Notes: generated from the sequence alone by a model not told the origin. A stretch of 64,000 bases of DNA from CAZAZQ01 sp964489705 (GCA_964489705.1 CAZAZQ010000006.1:62001-126000); one strand, 5' to 3'. Positions 1 to 8,942 are shown, counted from the stretch's first letter. Translations and numbers: made by a program.

Positions 1-42
1 TTGAAATTACCGAACAAAGAGCAAAAAAATAAGGAGAGATAG
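1..42 (+). CDS. Possible C-terminal tail of an upstream gene
   Basis: The frame starting at base 1 is open and ends at a TAG at 40-42, encoding a short lysine-rich tail (LKLPNKEQKNKER). It lies directly before rsfS, and the Shine-Dalgarno sequence of rsfS sits inside it, as expected for two tightly packed genes. The piece is too short to identify and could be chance. Confidence 0.3.
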   Translation: MKLPNKEQKNKER

Positions 43-51
43 TACCACGCT

Positions 52-408
52 TTGAAAAAACTGTCAGCCCTTGCCCTCGCACGAAAAGCCGGACTGCTGG
101 CTCTTTCTAAAAAAGGTTTTGAAGTCAAGATTTTGAAAGTCAAAGAGCTTTCGTCGGTATGCGACTATTTCGTTATCGTTTCGGGAGGTGCTGATATTCA
201 CGTCAAAGCCATCGCCGAAGCGATCGACGAGGGATTGAAAGAACTCGGATATGCCCCGAATCATCGGGAAGGAGTCACCGAAGGAAATTGGATTCTCTTG
301 GATTACATAGACGTGGTGGTTCATGTTTTTTACGAACCGACCCGGCGCTTTTACGCGCTGGAAAAACTCTGGGGTGATGCCCCGGTGGAAGAATTAACGG
401 AACAATAA
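52..408 (+). CDS. rsfS: Ribosomal silencing factor RsfS
   Basis: This 118-residue protein matches the RsfS (DUF143/Iojap) family in length and pattern, including the VCDYFVIVSG strand near residues 36-45 and the GNWILLDYIDVVVHVF segment that forms the uL14-binding sheet. Family members bind ribosomal protein uL14 on the 50S subunit and block subunit joining when nutrients are scarce. Translation starts at a TTG; AAGGAG lies about 14 bases upstream, slightly far but the only good candidate. The rho gene follows after 59 bases on the same strand. I see no oddities in the protein. Confidence 0.9.
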   Translation: MKKLSALALARKAGLLALSKKGFEVKILKVKELSSVCDYFVIVSGGADIHVKAIAEAIDEGLKELGYAPNHREGVTEGNWILLDYIDVVVHVFYEPTRRFYALEKLWGDAPVEELTEQ

Positions 409-467
409 CAATGGGAATGAGGACATCGGTGAAGGCACACACACAAGACATAGGATGGGTTGAGTAA

Positions 468-1715
468 ATGGAACTAGCAGAACTGAAATCAAAAACAATC
501 GCAGAGCTCCTCAAGATAGCGGAAGATCGTGATATTCCCGGTGTGTCCGGGCTTCGCAAATCGGAGCTCATCTACAAAATCATGGAATCGCAATCGTCGG
601 CGAACGGGATTATCCTCGCCGAAGGGGTGTTGGAAATCCTCGACGAAGGCTACGGTTTTCTCCGCTCGCCCGACTATAACTACCTGCCCGGGCAGGACGA
701 TATTTACGTCTCCCCCTCGCAAATCAAGCGCTTCGACTTGCGCACCGGCGACATCATCGCAGGGCAGGTACGTCCGCCCAAGGATAACGAACGCTATTTC
801 GCTTTACTGAAAATCGAATCGGTGAATTTCACCGACCCGGAAATCGCCAAACATACCCCGCTTTTCGATAATCTGACCCCTCTGTATCCGAATGAACCGT
901 TTCGTCTCGAAGTGAGCAGCGACGAGCTGACCACCCGCATTATCGACTTGATGTGTCCCATCGGAAAAGGACAGCGGGCGTTGATTACCTCTCCCCCCAA
1001 GGCGGGGAAAACGATTATCCTGCAAAGAATCGCCCAATCGATTACGACCAACCACCCGGAAGTCATTCTCATCGTGCTGCTCATCGACGAACGACCGGAA
1101 GAAGTGACCGATATGAAACGCTCCGTTAAAGGCGAAGTCGTTTCCTCGACGTTCGACGAACCCGCCGAACGCCACGTCCAAGTGGCGCACATGGTGCTGG
1201 AAAAAGCCAAGCGCCTGACCGAACATGGTCACGACGTGGTCATCCTGTTGGATTCGATTACCCGTCTGGCGCGGGCGCACAACGCTGTTGTCCCGCACTC
1301 CGGGAAGATCCTCTCCGGCGGTGTTGACTCCAACGCCTTGCACAAACCGAAGCGCTTTTTCGGAGCGGCGCGGAATATCGAAGAAGGCGGCTCGTTGACG
1401 GTCATCGCCACGGCGCTTATCGAGACCGGCTCGCGGATGGACGAGGTGATTTTCGAAGAGTTCAAGGGAACCGGCAACATGGAAATGGTGCTCGATCGGC
1501 GATTGGCGGATCGGCGGATTTTCCCGGCAATGGACATCAACCGCTCTTCGACCCGAAAGGAAGAATTGCTCCAAGACCCGGAAACCCTGAACAAGATATG
1601 GATTCTCCGGAAATTCTTGGCGGAAATGAACCCCATCGAAGCGATGGAATTTCTCATCGACCGGTTGAAAAAGACCAAGAACAACCAGCGTTTCCTCGCC
1701 TCGATGAAAGACTAA
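468..1715 (+). CDS. rho: Transcription termination factor Rho
   Basis: Rho is the hexameric RNA-dependent ATPase that ends transcription at factor-dependent sites. The 415 residues show the family layout: an N-terminal Rho_N helical domain (about 1-45), an OB-fold RNA-binding domain with GFLRSP at 63-68 and YLPGQDDIYVS at 72-82, then the ATPase. Walker A SPPKAGKT is at 175-182, Walker B VLLIDERPEE near 204-212, and the Q-loop/R-loop segment contains SGGVDSNALHKPKRFFGAARN-type residues (about 284-304). The length is close to the E. coli protein (419), so no large insertion is present. An AGGA at 452-455 gives a weak ribosome site for the ATG. Confidence 0.97.
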   Translation: MELAELKSKTIAELLKIAEDRDIPGVSGLRKSELIYKIMESQSSANGIILAEGVLEILDEGYGFLRSPDYNYLPGQDDIYVSPSQIKRFDLRTGDIIAGQVRPPKDNERYFALLKIESVNFTDPEIAKHTPLFDNLTPLYPNEPFRLEVSSDELTTRIIDLMCPIGKGQRALITSPPKAGKTIILQRIAQSITTNHPEVILIVLLIDERPEEVTDMKRSVKGEVVSSTFDEPAERHVQVAHMVLEKAKRLTEHGHDVVILLDSITRLARAHNAVVPHSGKILSGGVDSNALHKPKRFFGAARNIEEGGSLTVIATALIETGSRMDEVIFEEFKGTGNMEMVLDRRLADRRIFPAMDINRSSTRKEELLQDPETLNKIWILRKFLAEMNPIEAMEFLIDRLKKTKNNQRFLASMKD

Positions 1716-1776
1716 TATATCCCGGAAGGTTCGAACATTGCCCCGAAAGGAGATGATAACCCAAGAAAGAGACCTC

Positions 1777-1821
1777 CGAAAGTAACCTGAGCGTTTACTT
1801 TCGCATATCCGGATGTTTTTT
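1777..1821 (+). terminator. Hairpin downstream of rho, possible terminator or attenuator
   Basis: CGAAAGTAA (1777-1785) pairs perfectly with TTACTTTCG (1795-1803). A run of six T follows at 1816-1821, about 12 bases after the stem. The distance to the T run is longer than usual, so this may instead be a leader structure for the RRM gene that starts at 1901. Confidence 0.35.
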
Positions 1822-1900
1822 GCCGAGGTAGTAGTTGTGTCTTGCTTCTGCCTCCTCAAGAAACATAAGACGATAAAAAAGTAACCCGTAGGAGGTTATG

Positions 1901-2176
1901 ATGCAAGGCAGTAAGCTGTATGTGGGAAATTTGAACTACTCGGTGACCAACGAACAATTGGAAGAGCTGTTTTCCGGTCACGGCGAAGTGAAGAGCGTCA
2001 ACGTCATCGAAGGGCGCGGGTTCGGGTTTGTCGAAATGGCAAGTTCGGAGGAAGCCGAAAGCGCTAAAGATGCCCTCAACGGCACCGACTTCAAAGGACG
2101 CACCCTGAGAATCGACGAAGCCCGTCCGCCCAAGAGCGGCGGCAGGACTCCTCGCCGAAACGATCGCCGCTACTAA
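1901..2176 (+). CDS. RRM-domain RNA-binding protein
   Basis: The protein is a single RNA recognition motif with a short basic tail, a common design in bacterial cold-inducible RNA-binding proteins. RNP2 is KLYVGNL near the N-terminus and RNP1 is RGFGFVEM in the middle; the tail has Gly, Arg and Pro (PPKSGGRTPRRNDRRY). Two ATG codons are adjacent. The second, at 1901, is preferred because AGGAGG at 1890-1895 lies five bases from it but only two from the first. It would bind single-stranded RNA as a chaperone; the target is unknown. A leader of about 180 bases separates it from rho, which would suit post-transcriptional control, but I see no defined cold-shock element. Confidence 0.9.
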   Translation: MQGSKLYVGNLNYSVTNEQLEELFSGHGEVKSVNVIEGRGFGFVEMASSEEAESAKDALNGTDFKGRTLRIDEARPPKSGGRTPRRNDRRY

Positions 2177-2603
2177 AAGCAGTATCCAAAAGCGGAGGGA
2201 ACCGCCGACAGGCAACGGCAAACAAGCGTTATCAAGAGCAACCGTTCTCCGGCGGAGGTTCCGAAAGCAGAGGACACCATGTGATTGACAACGATTCGTG
2301 TGGAGGGTAGAAAGCACAAAATCTTCACTATACCTGACAAAGATACGTCCGGTTCTTTCCCGAGAGGGTATTTATCCCCATTTTCCCCGATGGAAGTAAA
2401 CCGGGAAACGATAGTCAAGGAAACGACAGGAGGTTCTCCTGTCGTTTCTTTTTTGTTCGGACACTGTTAATACAAGCGGTACTAAAGCGGACATTTCCCC
2501 TTTCCTCAAATTTTCGTTGACGAAACGACTCCGACATCCCTTCTTCCAAAGAACGACAACATTTAGCGACTCAAAATTTCTTAGCTTCAGTGGGAGGTAC
2601 GTT
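2177..2603. other. Intergenic region, terminator but no convincing gene
   Basis: Between the RRM gene and the next start I find one strong terminator (2420-2454) and nothing else I can name. A short open frame here runs through the terminator and is rejected. A TTGACG at 2517-2522 has no matching -10 box. Confidence 0.6.
2420..2454 (+). terminator. Rho-independent terminator
   Basis: A perfect 13-bp stem, GAAACGACAGGAG (2420-2432) with CTCCTGTCGTTTC (2436-2448), has a three-base loop and is followed by six or more T (2449-2454). It would end transcription from the RRM gene. Confidence 0.92.
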
Positions 2604-4385
2604 ATGGTTCATTCGAAGATTATGAAAAGTATGTGCATGACCCTGCTGCTCTTCGTCATGGCTGGAAGTGCGGCATCTGCTGACATCGAAGAAACTCTCA
2701 CCTATCAAGGGAACAAAGCCCGCATCACTGTGGGGACCATCAAACCGAAAGCCGACCAGTGCAGCTATGAGATGGCGGCGGCAATCGGGGAAATGCTCTC
2801 CACTGCCCTCACGAACACGGGGAAATTTATCGTTTTGGCAAGCCAAGAAGAAGTGGCGGAGCTTGCCGATGAAATCGATCTGGCGCAGTCGGGCTACGTG
2901 GAAGAAGGAAAAGGTCCCGAGAAGGGGCTCATGGAAGGAGCGGATATCCTCATCACCGGTGCGGTGACGGCATTCGAACCCAACGCCGGTGGCGGCGGGG
3001 GCGTACTGGGCGGGTTCAAGAAAAAAGCGTTCGGCGCGGTTGGCGTGAAATCGAAAACCGCCAAAATCATCATGGATATCAAGCTCATCGACATTCGCAC
3101 CCGACGGGTGCTCAAAGCCAAGTCGCTGGAAGCCAAATCAAAAAGCTGGAAAACCGGCATCGGGGGCGGCGGCTGGGTGAAAGATATGGCGCTGGCGGGA
3201 GCGTTAGGGGTTTACTCCAACGAACCGATGGAAAAAGCCATCCGCGCCGTCCTTGCCAAAGCGGTGGAAACTATCTCCAAGGAAGTGCCGGAAGAATATT
3301 ACCGCTACCAAGGGAAAGGGCAGTACACCAAAGAATACGGCAGCACCACAGCACCTGCCGCAGCTACGGCGACCACCCCTTCATCTCCTTCAGCAAGTGC
3401 CGCGACACCGACGGCTCCGGCAGCCGAGGATATGAAACTGTACACGAAATACGATTTCATTCCGGGCAACAAGGTTATTTTCTATGACGACATGAAAGAC
3501 GAAGAAGAGGGAGAGTTTCCCTACCGGTGGAATTTGGACCGTGGTGTTTTTGAAGTGGTGCGGTTGGGGAAAGAGTTTTGGATTATGTGCACCGACGAAG
3601 GCTCTATCCGTCCCAAGCTCCCCGACAACCCCCTACCGGAAAAGTACACGGTGGAACTCGAAATATACAACAACGGTCAGGACAAATCGGGGCATTACTA
3701 CTACATCAATTGGGTTGACAACCAAGGGAAAGATATTGGCTATTTTAATGTCTACTCGAACAATGGCACCCAAGTTTCCCTGCAGGGAAAGACCTTGGCA
3801 AGCAAAAGCCTTCCTCAAAATCTGACCAAAGGACCTCACACCGTGCGCATCATGGCGACCAAACGCTCCATCAAATGCTACCTTGACCAAACCCGAGTGG
3901 CAAACATTCCCAAAGTCGAGAACTTTAACCCCGTCGGCTTCCGCATTTATGTCGACCCCTACGTTGAATCTGACAATCCCTGTCTCTTCCGAGGCTTCCG
4001 TTTCGCCGAAGGCGGCAAAAGCATGCGCCAACAACTTGAAGAAGAAGGGAAAATTGTCACTCACGGGATACTCTTCGACCCGGATTCCTACGTTATCAAA
4101 GCCGAATCGTACAAGACGCTCAAAGAAATCGCCCGCCTGCTCGAAGACGACCCCTCTCTCCGCCTCTCCATCGAAGGGCACACTGACAGCGACGGCTCGG
4201 AAGAGCACAATATGACTCTCTCGCAGAACCGTGCCAATTCCGTAAGAAACTACCTTATCTCGACATACGGCATTGATGCGGGCAGGCTGGAAGCAAAAGG
4301 GTGGGGAGAATCCAAACCGATAGACACCAACGACACTCCCGAAGGCAAAGCCAACAATCGGCGGGTGGAATTGATAAAGCTGTAA
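2604..4385 (+). CDS. Secreted CsgG-like / OmpA-domain envelope protein
   Basis: The 593-residue product starts with a signal peptide (hydrophobic stretch TLLLFVMAGSAASA). Residues about 20-230 resemble the CsgG/curli-assembly lipoprotein fold (ADILITGAVTAF, then IIMDIKLIDIRTRRVL), but I see no lipobox cysteine. A Pro/Ala/Thr linker follows, then a beta-rich region of about 170 residues that resembles a concanavalin-like domain. The last 130 residues are an OmpA-type peptidoglycan-binding domain with IEGHTDSDG, NRANSVRNYL and NNRRVELIKL. The ATG at 2604 is preferred over an earlier in-frame start because GGGAGG lies just before it and it opens the signal peptide. The protein probably sits in the periplasm tethered to peptidoglycan. 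Its exact role is unknown. Confidence 0.8.
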   Translation: MVHSKIMKSMCMTLLLFVMAGSAASADIEETLTYQGNKARITVGTIKPKADQCSYEMAAAIGEMLSTALTNTGKFIVLASQEEVAELADEIDLAQSGYVEEGKGPEKGLMEGADILITGAVTAFEPNAGGGGGVLGGFKKKAFGAVGVKSKTAKIIMDIKLIDIRTRRVLKAKSLEAKSKSWKTGIGGGGWVKDMALAGALGVYSNEPMEKAIRAVLAKAVETISKEVPEEYYRYQGKGQYTKEYGSTTAPAAATATTPSSPSASAATPTAPAAEDMKLYTKYDFIPGNKVIFYDDMKDEEEGEFPYRWNLDRGVFEVVRLGKEFWIMCTDEGSIRPKLPDNPLPEKYTVELEIYNNGQDKSGHYYYINWVDNQGKDIGYFNVYSNNGTQVSLQGKTLASKSLPQNLTKGPHTVRIMATKRSIKCYLDQTRVANIPKVENFNPVGFRIYVDPYVESDNPCLFRGFRFAEGGKSMRQQLEEEGKIVTHGILFDPDSYVIKAESYKTLKEIARLLEDDPSLRLSIEGHTDSDGSEEHNMTLSQNRANSVRNYLISTYGIDAGRLEAKGWGESKPIDTNDTPEGKANNRRVELIKL

Positions 4386-4398
4386 TCCTTATAGTAAG

Positions 4399-4429
4399 AG
4401 GGTGCGGAGAATCCCTTCGCACCCTTTTC
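4399..4429 (+). terminator. Rho-independent terminator
   Basis: AGGGTGCG (4399-4406) pairs with CGCACCCT (4418-4425), followed by TTTTC. It lies 14 bases after the stop of the OmpA-domain gene. Confidence 0.8.
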
Positions 4430-4452
4430 GTTACTTCAATTCCGCGCTTCCC

Positions 4453-4480
4453 TTGACAAAAAAGGACAAAATGGTATATT
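4453..4480 (+). promoter_or_regulatory. Sigma-70-type promoter
   Basis: TTGACA (4453-4458) and TATATT (4475-4480) are separated by 16 bases. It lies 41 bases before the hypothetical gene at 4522 and just after a terminator, so it is well placed to start a new transcript. Confidence 0.8.
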
Positions 4481-4521
4481 GTTTCAAAAGTTAAAGCTCT
4501 CAACAACACCATACGTCAACA

Positions 4522-5568
4522 ATGGAACATCGCCCCTTCGAACGCTACGGCGCCGTTATCAGAAAGTTTTTGCACAACCCCCGGCACCAAAGGGCATTTA
4601 GCGATTTCTTTGACCTCTGCTTTCGACACACCAAATCCTACCTCCGCTGCCTCCACGGCAGAGGGTATCAACTTCCGATTGAGCATAAGGAAAACACCGA
4701 CCCGTTCAAGGATTTGACCTTCGATATTTTGGGCTTTTTCCTTGCCAGTCCCGGCGGGGAGCCGTTTCCGCTCATCTTTACCTACTTTGAAAAGGAATGC
4801 CCCGCAACGGATAGGGAGGAACCGGAAAACATATACCACCGTTTTACGAACCTGCTTACCGGCTTTATTCACCAACAACTCAGCAAACTTTCCGGCAGCT
4901 CCAATCCCCAGCTTCACTACCTCAAACGCCGGTTCAAGGACATCATCACCTCTTCGTCAGAATACACGACGGTGCTCGAACAAAAAACAAAGTACGTGTT
5001 CCTCACCAAGAATCGGGACAACGTGCGCTCCGACCAGCCGCTCATCCCGTACGAGAGACTTCAAAATCTCGCCGTGGAAGCATATTTTGAGAGCGCCACG
5101 CGGGCAGGTTGGTGCCGCAAGATATTCGAGTTGCTCGATGAAATGACCGAATACCAAAACCGTCTTGCCAAGCACGAACTATTGGCTGCCGTCATAACCG
5201 CCAACTCTTTATATGTGAACGATTTTCTTTCTCCGTTCCGTTCACCTCTCACGCCGGAAGAAGTATTCGAATTGACGAGATTCGAAACAGCCATCGAACA
5301 TACCGCCGAGCGGCTCCAATCGGACGTGGTGCAGAAGTTCGTAAAAAAAGAGAAAATAACCGCTGTGGAGGCGAAAAAATTCGTGACCGCGGCAAAAACC
5401 TATCTTTCCGACATGGTCTTCAGCGGCGAAACCGACCCTCTCCCCCACTATTTCCGGGAAGTAACGCCGCCTTCCTCCCACCAGCGATATGCCGCCGAGT
5501 ACAAATACGTTTTTGAGACAATTATCTCCAAAGCGGTTAACATTTTCGGAGAGGAAATAAAAAAATAA
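4522..5568 (+). CDS. Hypothetical protein, mostly helical
   Basis: I do not recognise this 348-residue protein. It has no signal peptide or membrane segment, is rich in charged and aromatic residues and looks mainly alpha-helical. The segment around residues 65-75 (DLTFDILGFFLA) is faintly like a degenerate sigma-factor region 2, but I would not name it on that basis. It is preceded by its own promoter and has no clear ribosome site. The next gene, 62 bases on, carries an N-terminal anti-sigma-type zinc finger, so the pair could act together in regulation; that is inference from context only. Confidence 0.75.
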   Translation: MEHRPFERYGAVIRKFLHNPRHQRAFSDFFDLCFRHTKSYLRCLHGRGYQLPIEHKENTDPFKDLTFDILGFFLASPGGEPFPLIFTYFEKECPATDREEPENIYHRFTNLLTGFIHQQLSKLSGSSNPQLHYLKRRFKDIITSSSEYTTVLEQKTKYVFLTKNRDNVRSDQPLIPYERLQNLAVEAYFESATRAGWCRKIFELLDEMTEYQNRLAKHELLAAVITANSLYVNDFLSPFRSPLTPEEVFELTRFETAIEHTAERLQSDVVQKFVKKEKITAVEAKKFVTAAKTYLSDMVFSGETDPLPHYFREVTPPSSHQRYAAEYKYVFETIISKAVNIFGEEIKK

Positions 5569-5630
5569 ATCGAGAAAAAGCAAAAGTGGTTCCTATATTA
5601 TAGCATTGAGAGGAGAAAAGGACTCAAAAC

Positions 5631-6500
5631 GTGCATCTTTCTAAAGAGACATTGCTCCAATTCCTCGACGGAAGCCTGTCAGGGTCGGATGCCCAAGAGG
5701 TGGAAGAGCATCTTGCCATATGCGAACTCTGCCGGGAAAGCCTTGCCGATTATGAAGAATTCTTCGCCGGGCTCGCCCATGAGGAAAAAGTACCCCTTCC
5801 GAGCGAAGCGGAGCAATGGAAAGCCCGCTTGTTCCGGCAAGCGGTGGCGGGGATGAACATCCCGCTTACCCCCTTGGAAGAAGCCCCCAGTGCGGAGCTC
5901 ATCAAGTCGTTAGCCGCCCACGGAGAGAAAGAAATCACCTTGCCGGTACGGAATTTGAGCACTTTTTGCTCGGAAGAGCCGGAAATCGTCTTGAGAATAA
6001 TGCGGGATATGGAACAAGGATATGACTATCTCCAACTTATCAGCGACGATCCGGCTTTTTTCTCCCACGTGTTGGTTCGGGTGCCGGAATTAGACCAAGA
6101 ATTTCTCACCGATGAAAACGGGAAAGTCGTATTGACGGAACCGGCACCGAAACAAGCTGAATCTTTGAATTGGCAGGTGAAGTTACCCGATGCGGTGTTT
6201 TCTCTCCATCCGTTCGAATACAATCCGGACAAGACGGAATATCAAGAAGACATCACCCTCGAAACCGAAAAGCACGACAGAATAAAAGTCTCTTTCGAGG
6301 GAAAAACCGAAGGAAAACTCATCTCTATTACCGTGCTCGAACTGAACGGAAAATCGGAATTCGGAGCGGTCAAAGTCGCTCTTTCACAACAAGAAAAATC
6401 CACCAGCAAAGTCATTCAAAAGCAAGAACCTATTTCGTTCGAACTGACTGACACCGAAAATAAAATCAACATTCGACTTTTTCTCTACGACGACCGGTAA
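5631..6500 (+). CDS. Zinc-finger (zf-HC2, anti-sigma-like) protein
   Basis: The first 45 residues match the zf-HC2 anti-sigma zinc finger, with H27, C31 and C34 in the pattern HLAICELC. The remaining 240 residues are unrecognised and look beta-rich near the C-terminus. Typical zf-HC2 anti-sigma factors have a membrane span after the finger; none is visible here, so the protein is probably cytoplasmic. No ECF sigma factor is adjacent, and the only candidate partner is the unknown gene upstream. Start is GTG with AAAGGA eight bases upstream. The product might be a sensor or an anti-sigma factor for a sigma encoded elsewhere. Confidence 0.75.
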   Translation: MHLSKETLLQFLDGSLSGSDAQEVEEHLAICELCRESLADYEEFFAGLAHEEKVPLPSEAEQWKARLFRQAVAGMNIPLTPLEEAPSAELIKSLAAHGEKEITLPVRNLSTFCSEEPEIVLRIMRDMEQGYDYLQLISDDPAFFSHVLVRVPELDQEFLTDENGKVVLTEPAPKQAESLNWQVKLPDAVFSLHPFEYNPDKTEYQEDITLETEKHDRIKVSFEGKTEGKLISITVLELNGKSEFGAVKVALSQQEKSTSKVIQKQEPISFELTDTENKINIRLFLYDDR

Positions 6501-6529
6501 AGCGAACAAAACAGTAACCCCGTTATAAA

Positions 6530-6561
6530 AAAAGCAGAAACTCAACCGAGCTCCTGCTTTT
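6530..6561. terminator. Possible bidirectional terminator
   Basis: AAAAGCAG (6530-6537) and CTGCTTTT (6554-6561) form a stem with a 16-base loop, with A/T runs on both sides. It lies between convergent genes (stops at 6500 on plus and 6589 on minus). The stem is short. Confidence 0.5.
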
Positions 6562-6588
6562 GTTCTCTCTTGGGAAGGAGTACGCTTA

Positions 6589-8010
6589 CTATTTCTTGAC
6601 TTCTTCCATCAAATACTTGTGCATGGCGCGGGCGGCTTTCTTGCCGGCACCGGCAGCCAAAATCACCGTGGCACCGCCGGTGACGATATCACCGCCGGCA
6701 TACACGCCTTTTCGTGAGGTCTGCATCGTCTCTTCATCGACGACAATATTCCCCCACTTGTTGCATTTCAAACCGGGGGTGGTTTTGGGGATAAGCGGGT
6801 TGGACGAGTTGCCGATAGCCACCACGACCAAGTCAACTTCCATTACGTAGTTGGAGCCTTCAATCGGGATAGGCCGACGACGGCCGGAAGCGTCAGGTTC
6901 GCCGAGCTCCATCTTGATGCATTCCATCGCTTTTACTCTGCCCTGGTCGTCTCCGATGAACTTAATCGGCGCAGTCAGCAAGTGGAACTGCACCCCTTCT
7001 TCTTTGGCGTGGTGGATTTCTTCGTCACGAGCCGGCATTTCTTTGTCGCTCCGGCGGTAGACGATGTAAGCATTCTCAGCGCCCAATCGCAGCGCCGTCC
7101 GCACCGCATCCATGGCGGTATTCCCGCCGCCCAATACGGCGACGTTCTTACCGCGAATGATGGGGGTGTCGTTATTCGGGAAGTCATACGCCCGCATGAG
7201 ATTGGAACGGGTCAAATACTCGTTGGCAGAGTAAATGCCGATGAGATTCTCTCCCGGGATACCCATAAAATTCGGCAATCCGGCACCGGTTCCGATAAAG
7301 ACGGCGTCATAACCCATTTCGAACAGCTCGTCGATGGTATCCATCTTGCCGATAACAGTCGACGTTTGGAATTCCACCCCCATGCGCGCCAAGAAATCAC
7401 ACTCGGCTTGTACGATGCTCTTGGGGAGACGAAATTCCGGAATACCGTAGACCAGCACTCCGCCCGGCTTATGCAGCGCTTCGAAAATCGTGACCTGGTG
7501 TCCCAGCTTTATCAAATCGCCCGCCACCGTCAAACCGGCAGGACCGGAGCCGACAATCGCCACCCGTCGACCGGTCGGCGGAGCGATTTCCGGAAGCTCC
7601 ATCAGGTTGTTTTCCCGCTCGTAATCGGCGACAAACCGTTCGAGGTAACCGATATGGACAGCGCCCTTCTTCTGCATCACGCAGACAATCTCACATTGCT
7701 CTTCCTGCGGGCAGACTCGACCGCAAATTGCCGGAAGAGAGTTGGTCTCTTTGATTTTCCGGGCGGCTTCCGCAAATTTTCTTTCTTGCACCAGCTTGAT
7801 AAAACCGGGGATGTCAACTTCCACCGGGCACCCTTTGACACACGGCATCTTCGGGCAATCCAAACACCGGTTCGCTTCGATTACCGCTTGCTCTTCCGTC
7901 AAACCGAAAGGCACTTCTTTGAAATTCTTTATGCGCTCTTTAGGATCCTGCTCGGGCATTTTCTGCCGAGGGATCTTCATTCTCTCTTTAGGTTTCAGTT
8001 TTTCAGCCAC
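6589..8010 (-). CDS. nfnB: NfnB / GltD-like large subunit of electron-bifurcating transhydrogenase
   Basis: The 473 residues match the GltD-like family. The N-terminus holds two [4Fe-4S] cysteine sets (CLDCPKMPCVKGCP and CGRVCPQEEQCEIVC). A FAD-binding VGSGPAGLT follows near residue 154 and a pyridine-nucleotide site LGGGNTAMD near 292. On its own this could be a glutamate synthase small subunit or a NADPH-dependent glutamate synthase. Directly upstream on the same strand is nfnA, and this pairing is characteristic of NfnAB (NADH-dependent reduced ferredoxin:NADP+ oxidoreductase). In that complex NfnB carries the bifurcating FAD. Start is GTG with GGAG seven bases upstream; no gltB-size gene is nearby. 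Confidence 0.88.
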   Translation of the reverse strand: MAEKLKPKERMKIPRQKMPEQDPKERIKNFKEVPFGLTEEQAVIEANRCLDCPKMPCVKGCPVEVDIPGFIKLVQERKFAEAARKIKETNSLPAICGRVCPQEEQCEIVCVMQKKGAVHIGYLERFVADYERENNLMELPEIAPPTGRRVAIVGSGPAGLTVAGDLIKLGHQVTIFEALHKPGGVLVYGIPEFRLPKSIVQAECDFLARMGVEFQTSTVIGKMDTIDELFEMGYDAVFIGTGAGLPNFMGIPGENLIGIYSANEYLTRSNLMRAYDFPNNDTPIIRGKNVAVLGGGNTAMDAVRTALRLGAENAYIVYRRSDKEMPARDEEIHHAKEEGVQFHLLTAPIKFIGDDQGRVKAMECIKMELGEPDASGRRRPIPIEGSNYVMEVDLVVVAIGNSSNPLIPKTTPGLKCNKWGNIVVDEETMQTSRKGVYAGGDIVTGGATVILAAGAGKKAARAMHKYLMEEVKK

Positions 8011-8054
8011 GATTAACTCCGTTCATAGAATACTCTCGCCTCAGCCCGAACTTA

Positions 8055-8942
8055 TCATCCAGCCCGTTGCTCGTCCGGGTAGGTAAAATTTTCAATTTCC
8101 TTCGCCAGCTTGCAGCCGGGATTTTCCAGAAAGCGCTTCATCGCTTCCCGTTCCTGCTCCTTGTAGGCGCTCAAGCGCTTGGTCAGCAGGTCAAAATCGA
8201 CCTTGTGACCGTCGAAATCAGGACCGTCCACGCAGGCAAACTTGGTCTCATCGCCCACCTGCACGCGGCACCCGCCGCACATGCCGGTACCGTCAATCAT
8301 CAACGGATTCAGGGAAACCCAAGTCGGGACGTTATACTCCTTGGTCAAGTTACTGACGACTTTCATCATGGGAACGGGACCGATTGCCATGACCATCTTG
8401 ATATCCACGCCGTCATCCAGCAACTTTTTCAAGACGTCGGAGACAAAACCGTGATGACCGTATGAGCCATCGTCAGTACAGACGTGCAGCTCATCCGCCA
8501 CGGCTTTGTGCTCTTCTTCGTAGAAGAGGATATTCTTCGAACGCGCCCCGATGATGGTGATAACCTTGTTCCCCGCCTCTTTGTACGCTTGGGCAATGGG
8601 ATAAATAGGCGCAATGCCTATTCCGCCGCCGATGACACACACCGTTCCCCAGTTCTCGACATGAGAAGGAACCCCCAGGGGACCGACGCAGTCGGCGATT
8701 TCTCCACCGGGAGGGACCGTAGTCATCAAGGCGGAAGTTTTTCCCACCACCTGGTAAATAATTGTGAGCACGCCGTTTTCTTTATCCATCCCGGCGATGG
8801 ACATCGGCACCCGCTCACCGTTTTCATGCACTCGTAGGATAATAAACTGGCCCGCTTTGGCTTTGGCAACCAGCCGCGGAACTTCCACTTTCATCTTCCA
8901 GTTCAGCGGGCCTATCTGCACATTTTCCAGAACTTTCGGCAT
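8055..8942 (-). CDS. nfnA: NfnA / sulfide dehydrogenase-type FAD-NAD(P)-binding subunit
   Basis: This 295-residue protein belongs to the ferredoxin-NADP reductase-like family (NfnA/SudB, related to PyrK). It shows the FAD-binding RVPMSIAG region, a nucleotide-binding VIGGGIGIAPIYPIAQ stretch and, near the C-terminus, a [2Fe-2S] site DGTGMCGGCRV followed by a third cysteine in KFACVDGP. An aspartate together with three cysteines is the ligand set known in Thermotoga NfnA. The start used is the second of two adjacent ATG codons because GGAGG lies four bases from it. A longer in-frame version to 8993 runs through the ribosome site and is unlikely. It is 44 bases upstream of nfnB in one operon. 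Confidence 0.88.
   Translation of the reverse strand: MPKVLENVQIGPLNWKMKVEVPRLVAKAKAGQFIILRVHENGERVPMSIAGMDKENGVLTIIYQVVGKTSALMTTVPPGGEIADCVGPLGVPSHVENWGTVCVIGGGIGIAPIYPIAQAYKEAGNKVITIIGARSKNILFYEEEHKAVADELHVCTDDGSYGHHGFVSDVLKKLLDDGVDIKMVMAIGPVPMMKVVSNLTKEYNVPTWVSLNPLMIDGTGMCGGCRVQVGDETKFACVDGPDFDGHKVDFDLLTKRLSAYKEQEREAMKRFLENPGCKLAKEIENFTYPDEQRAG

Noticed and set aside
2285..2470. Short open frame downstream of the RRM gene
   Set aside because: It runs through a perfect terminator and has no family likeness.
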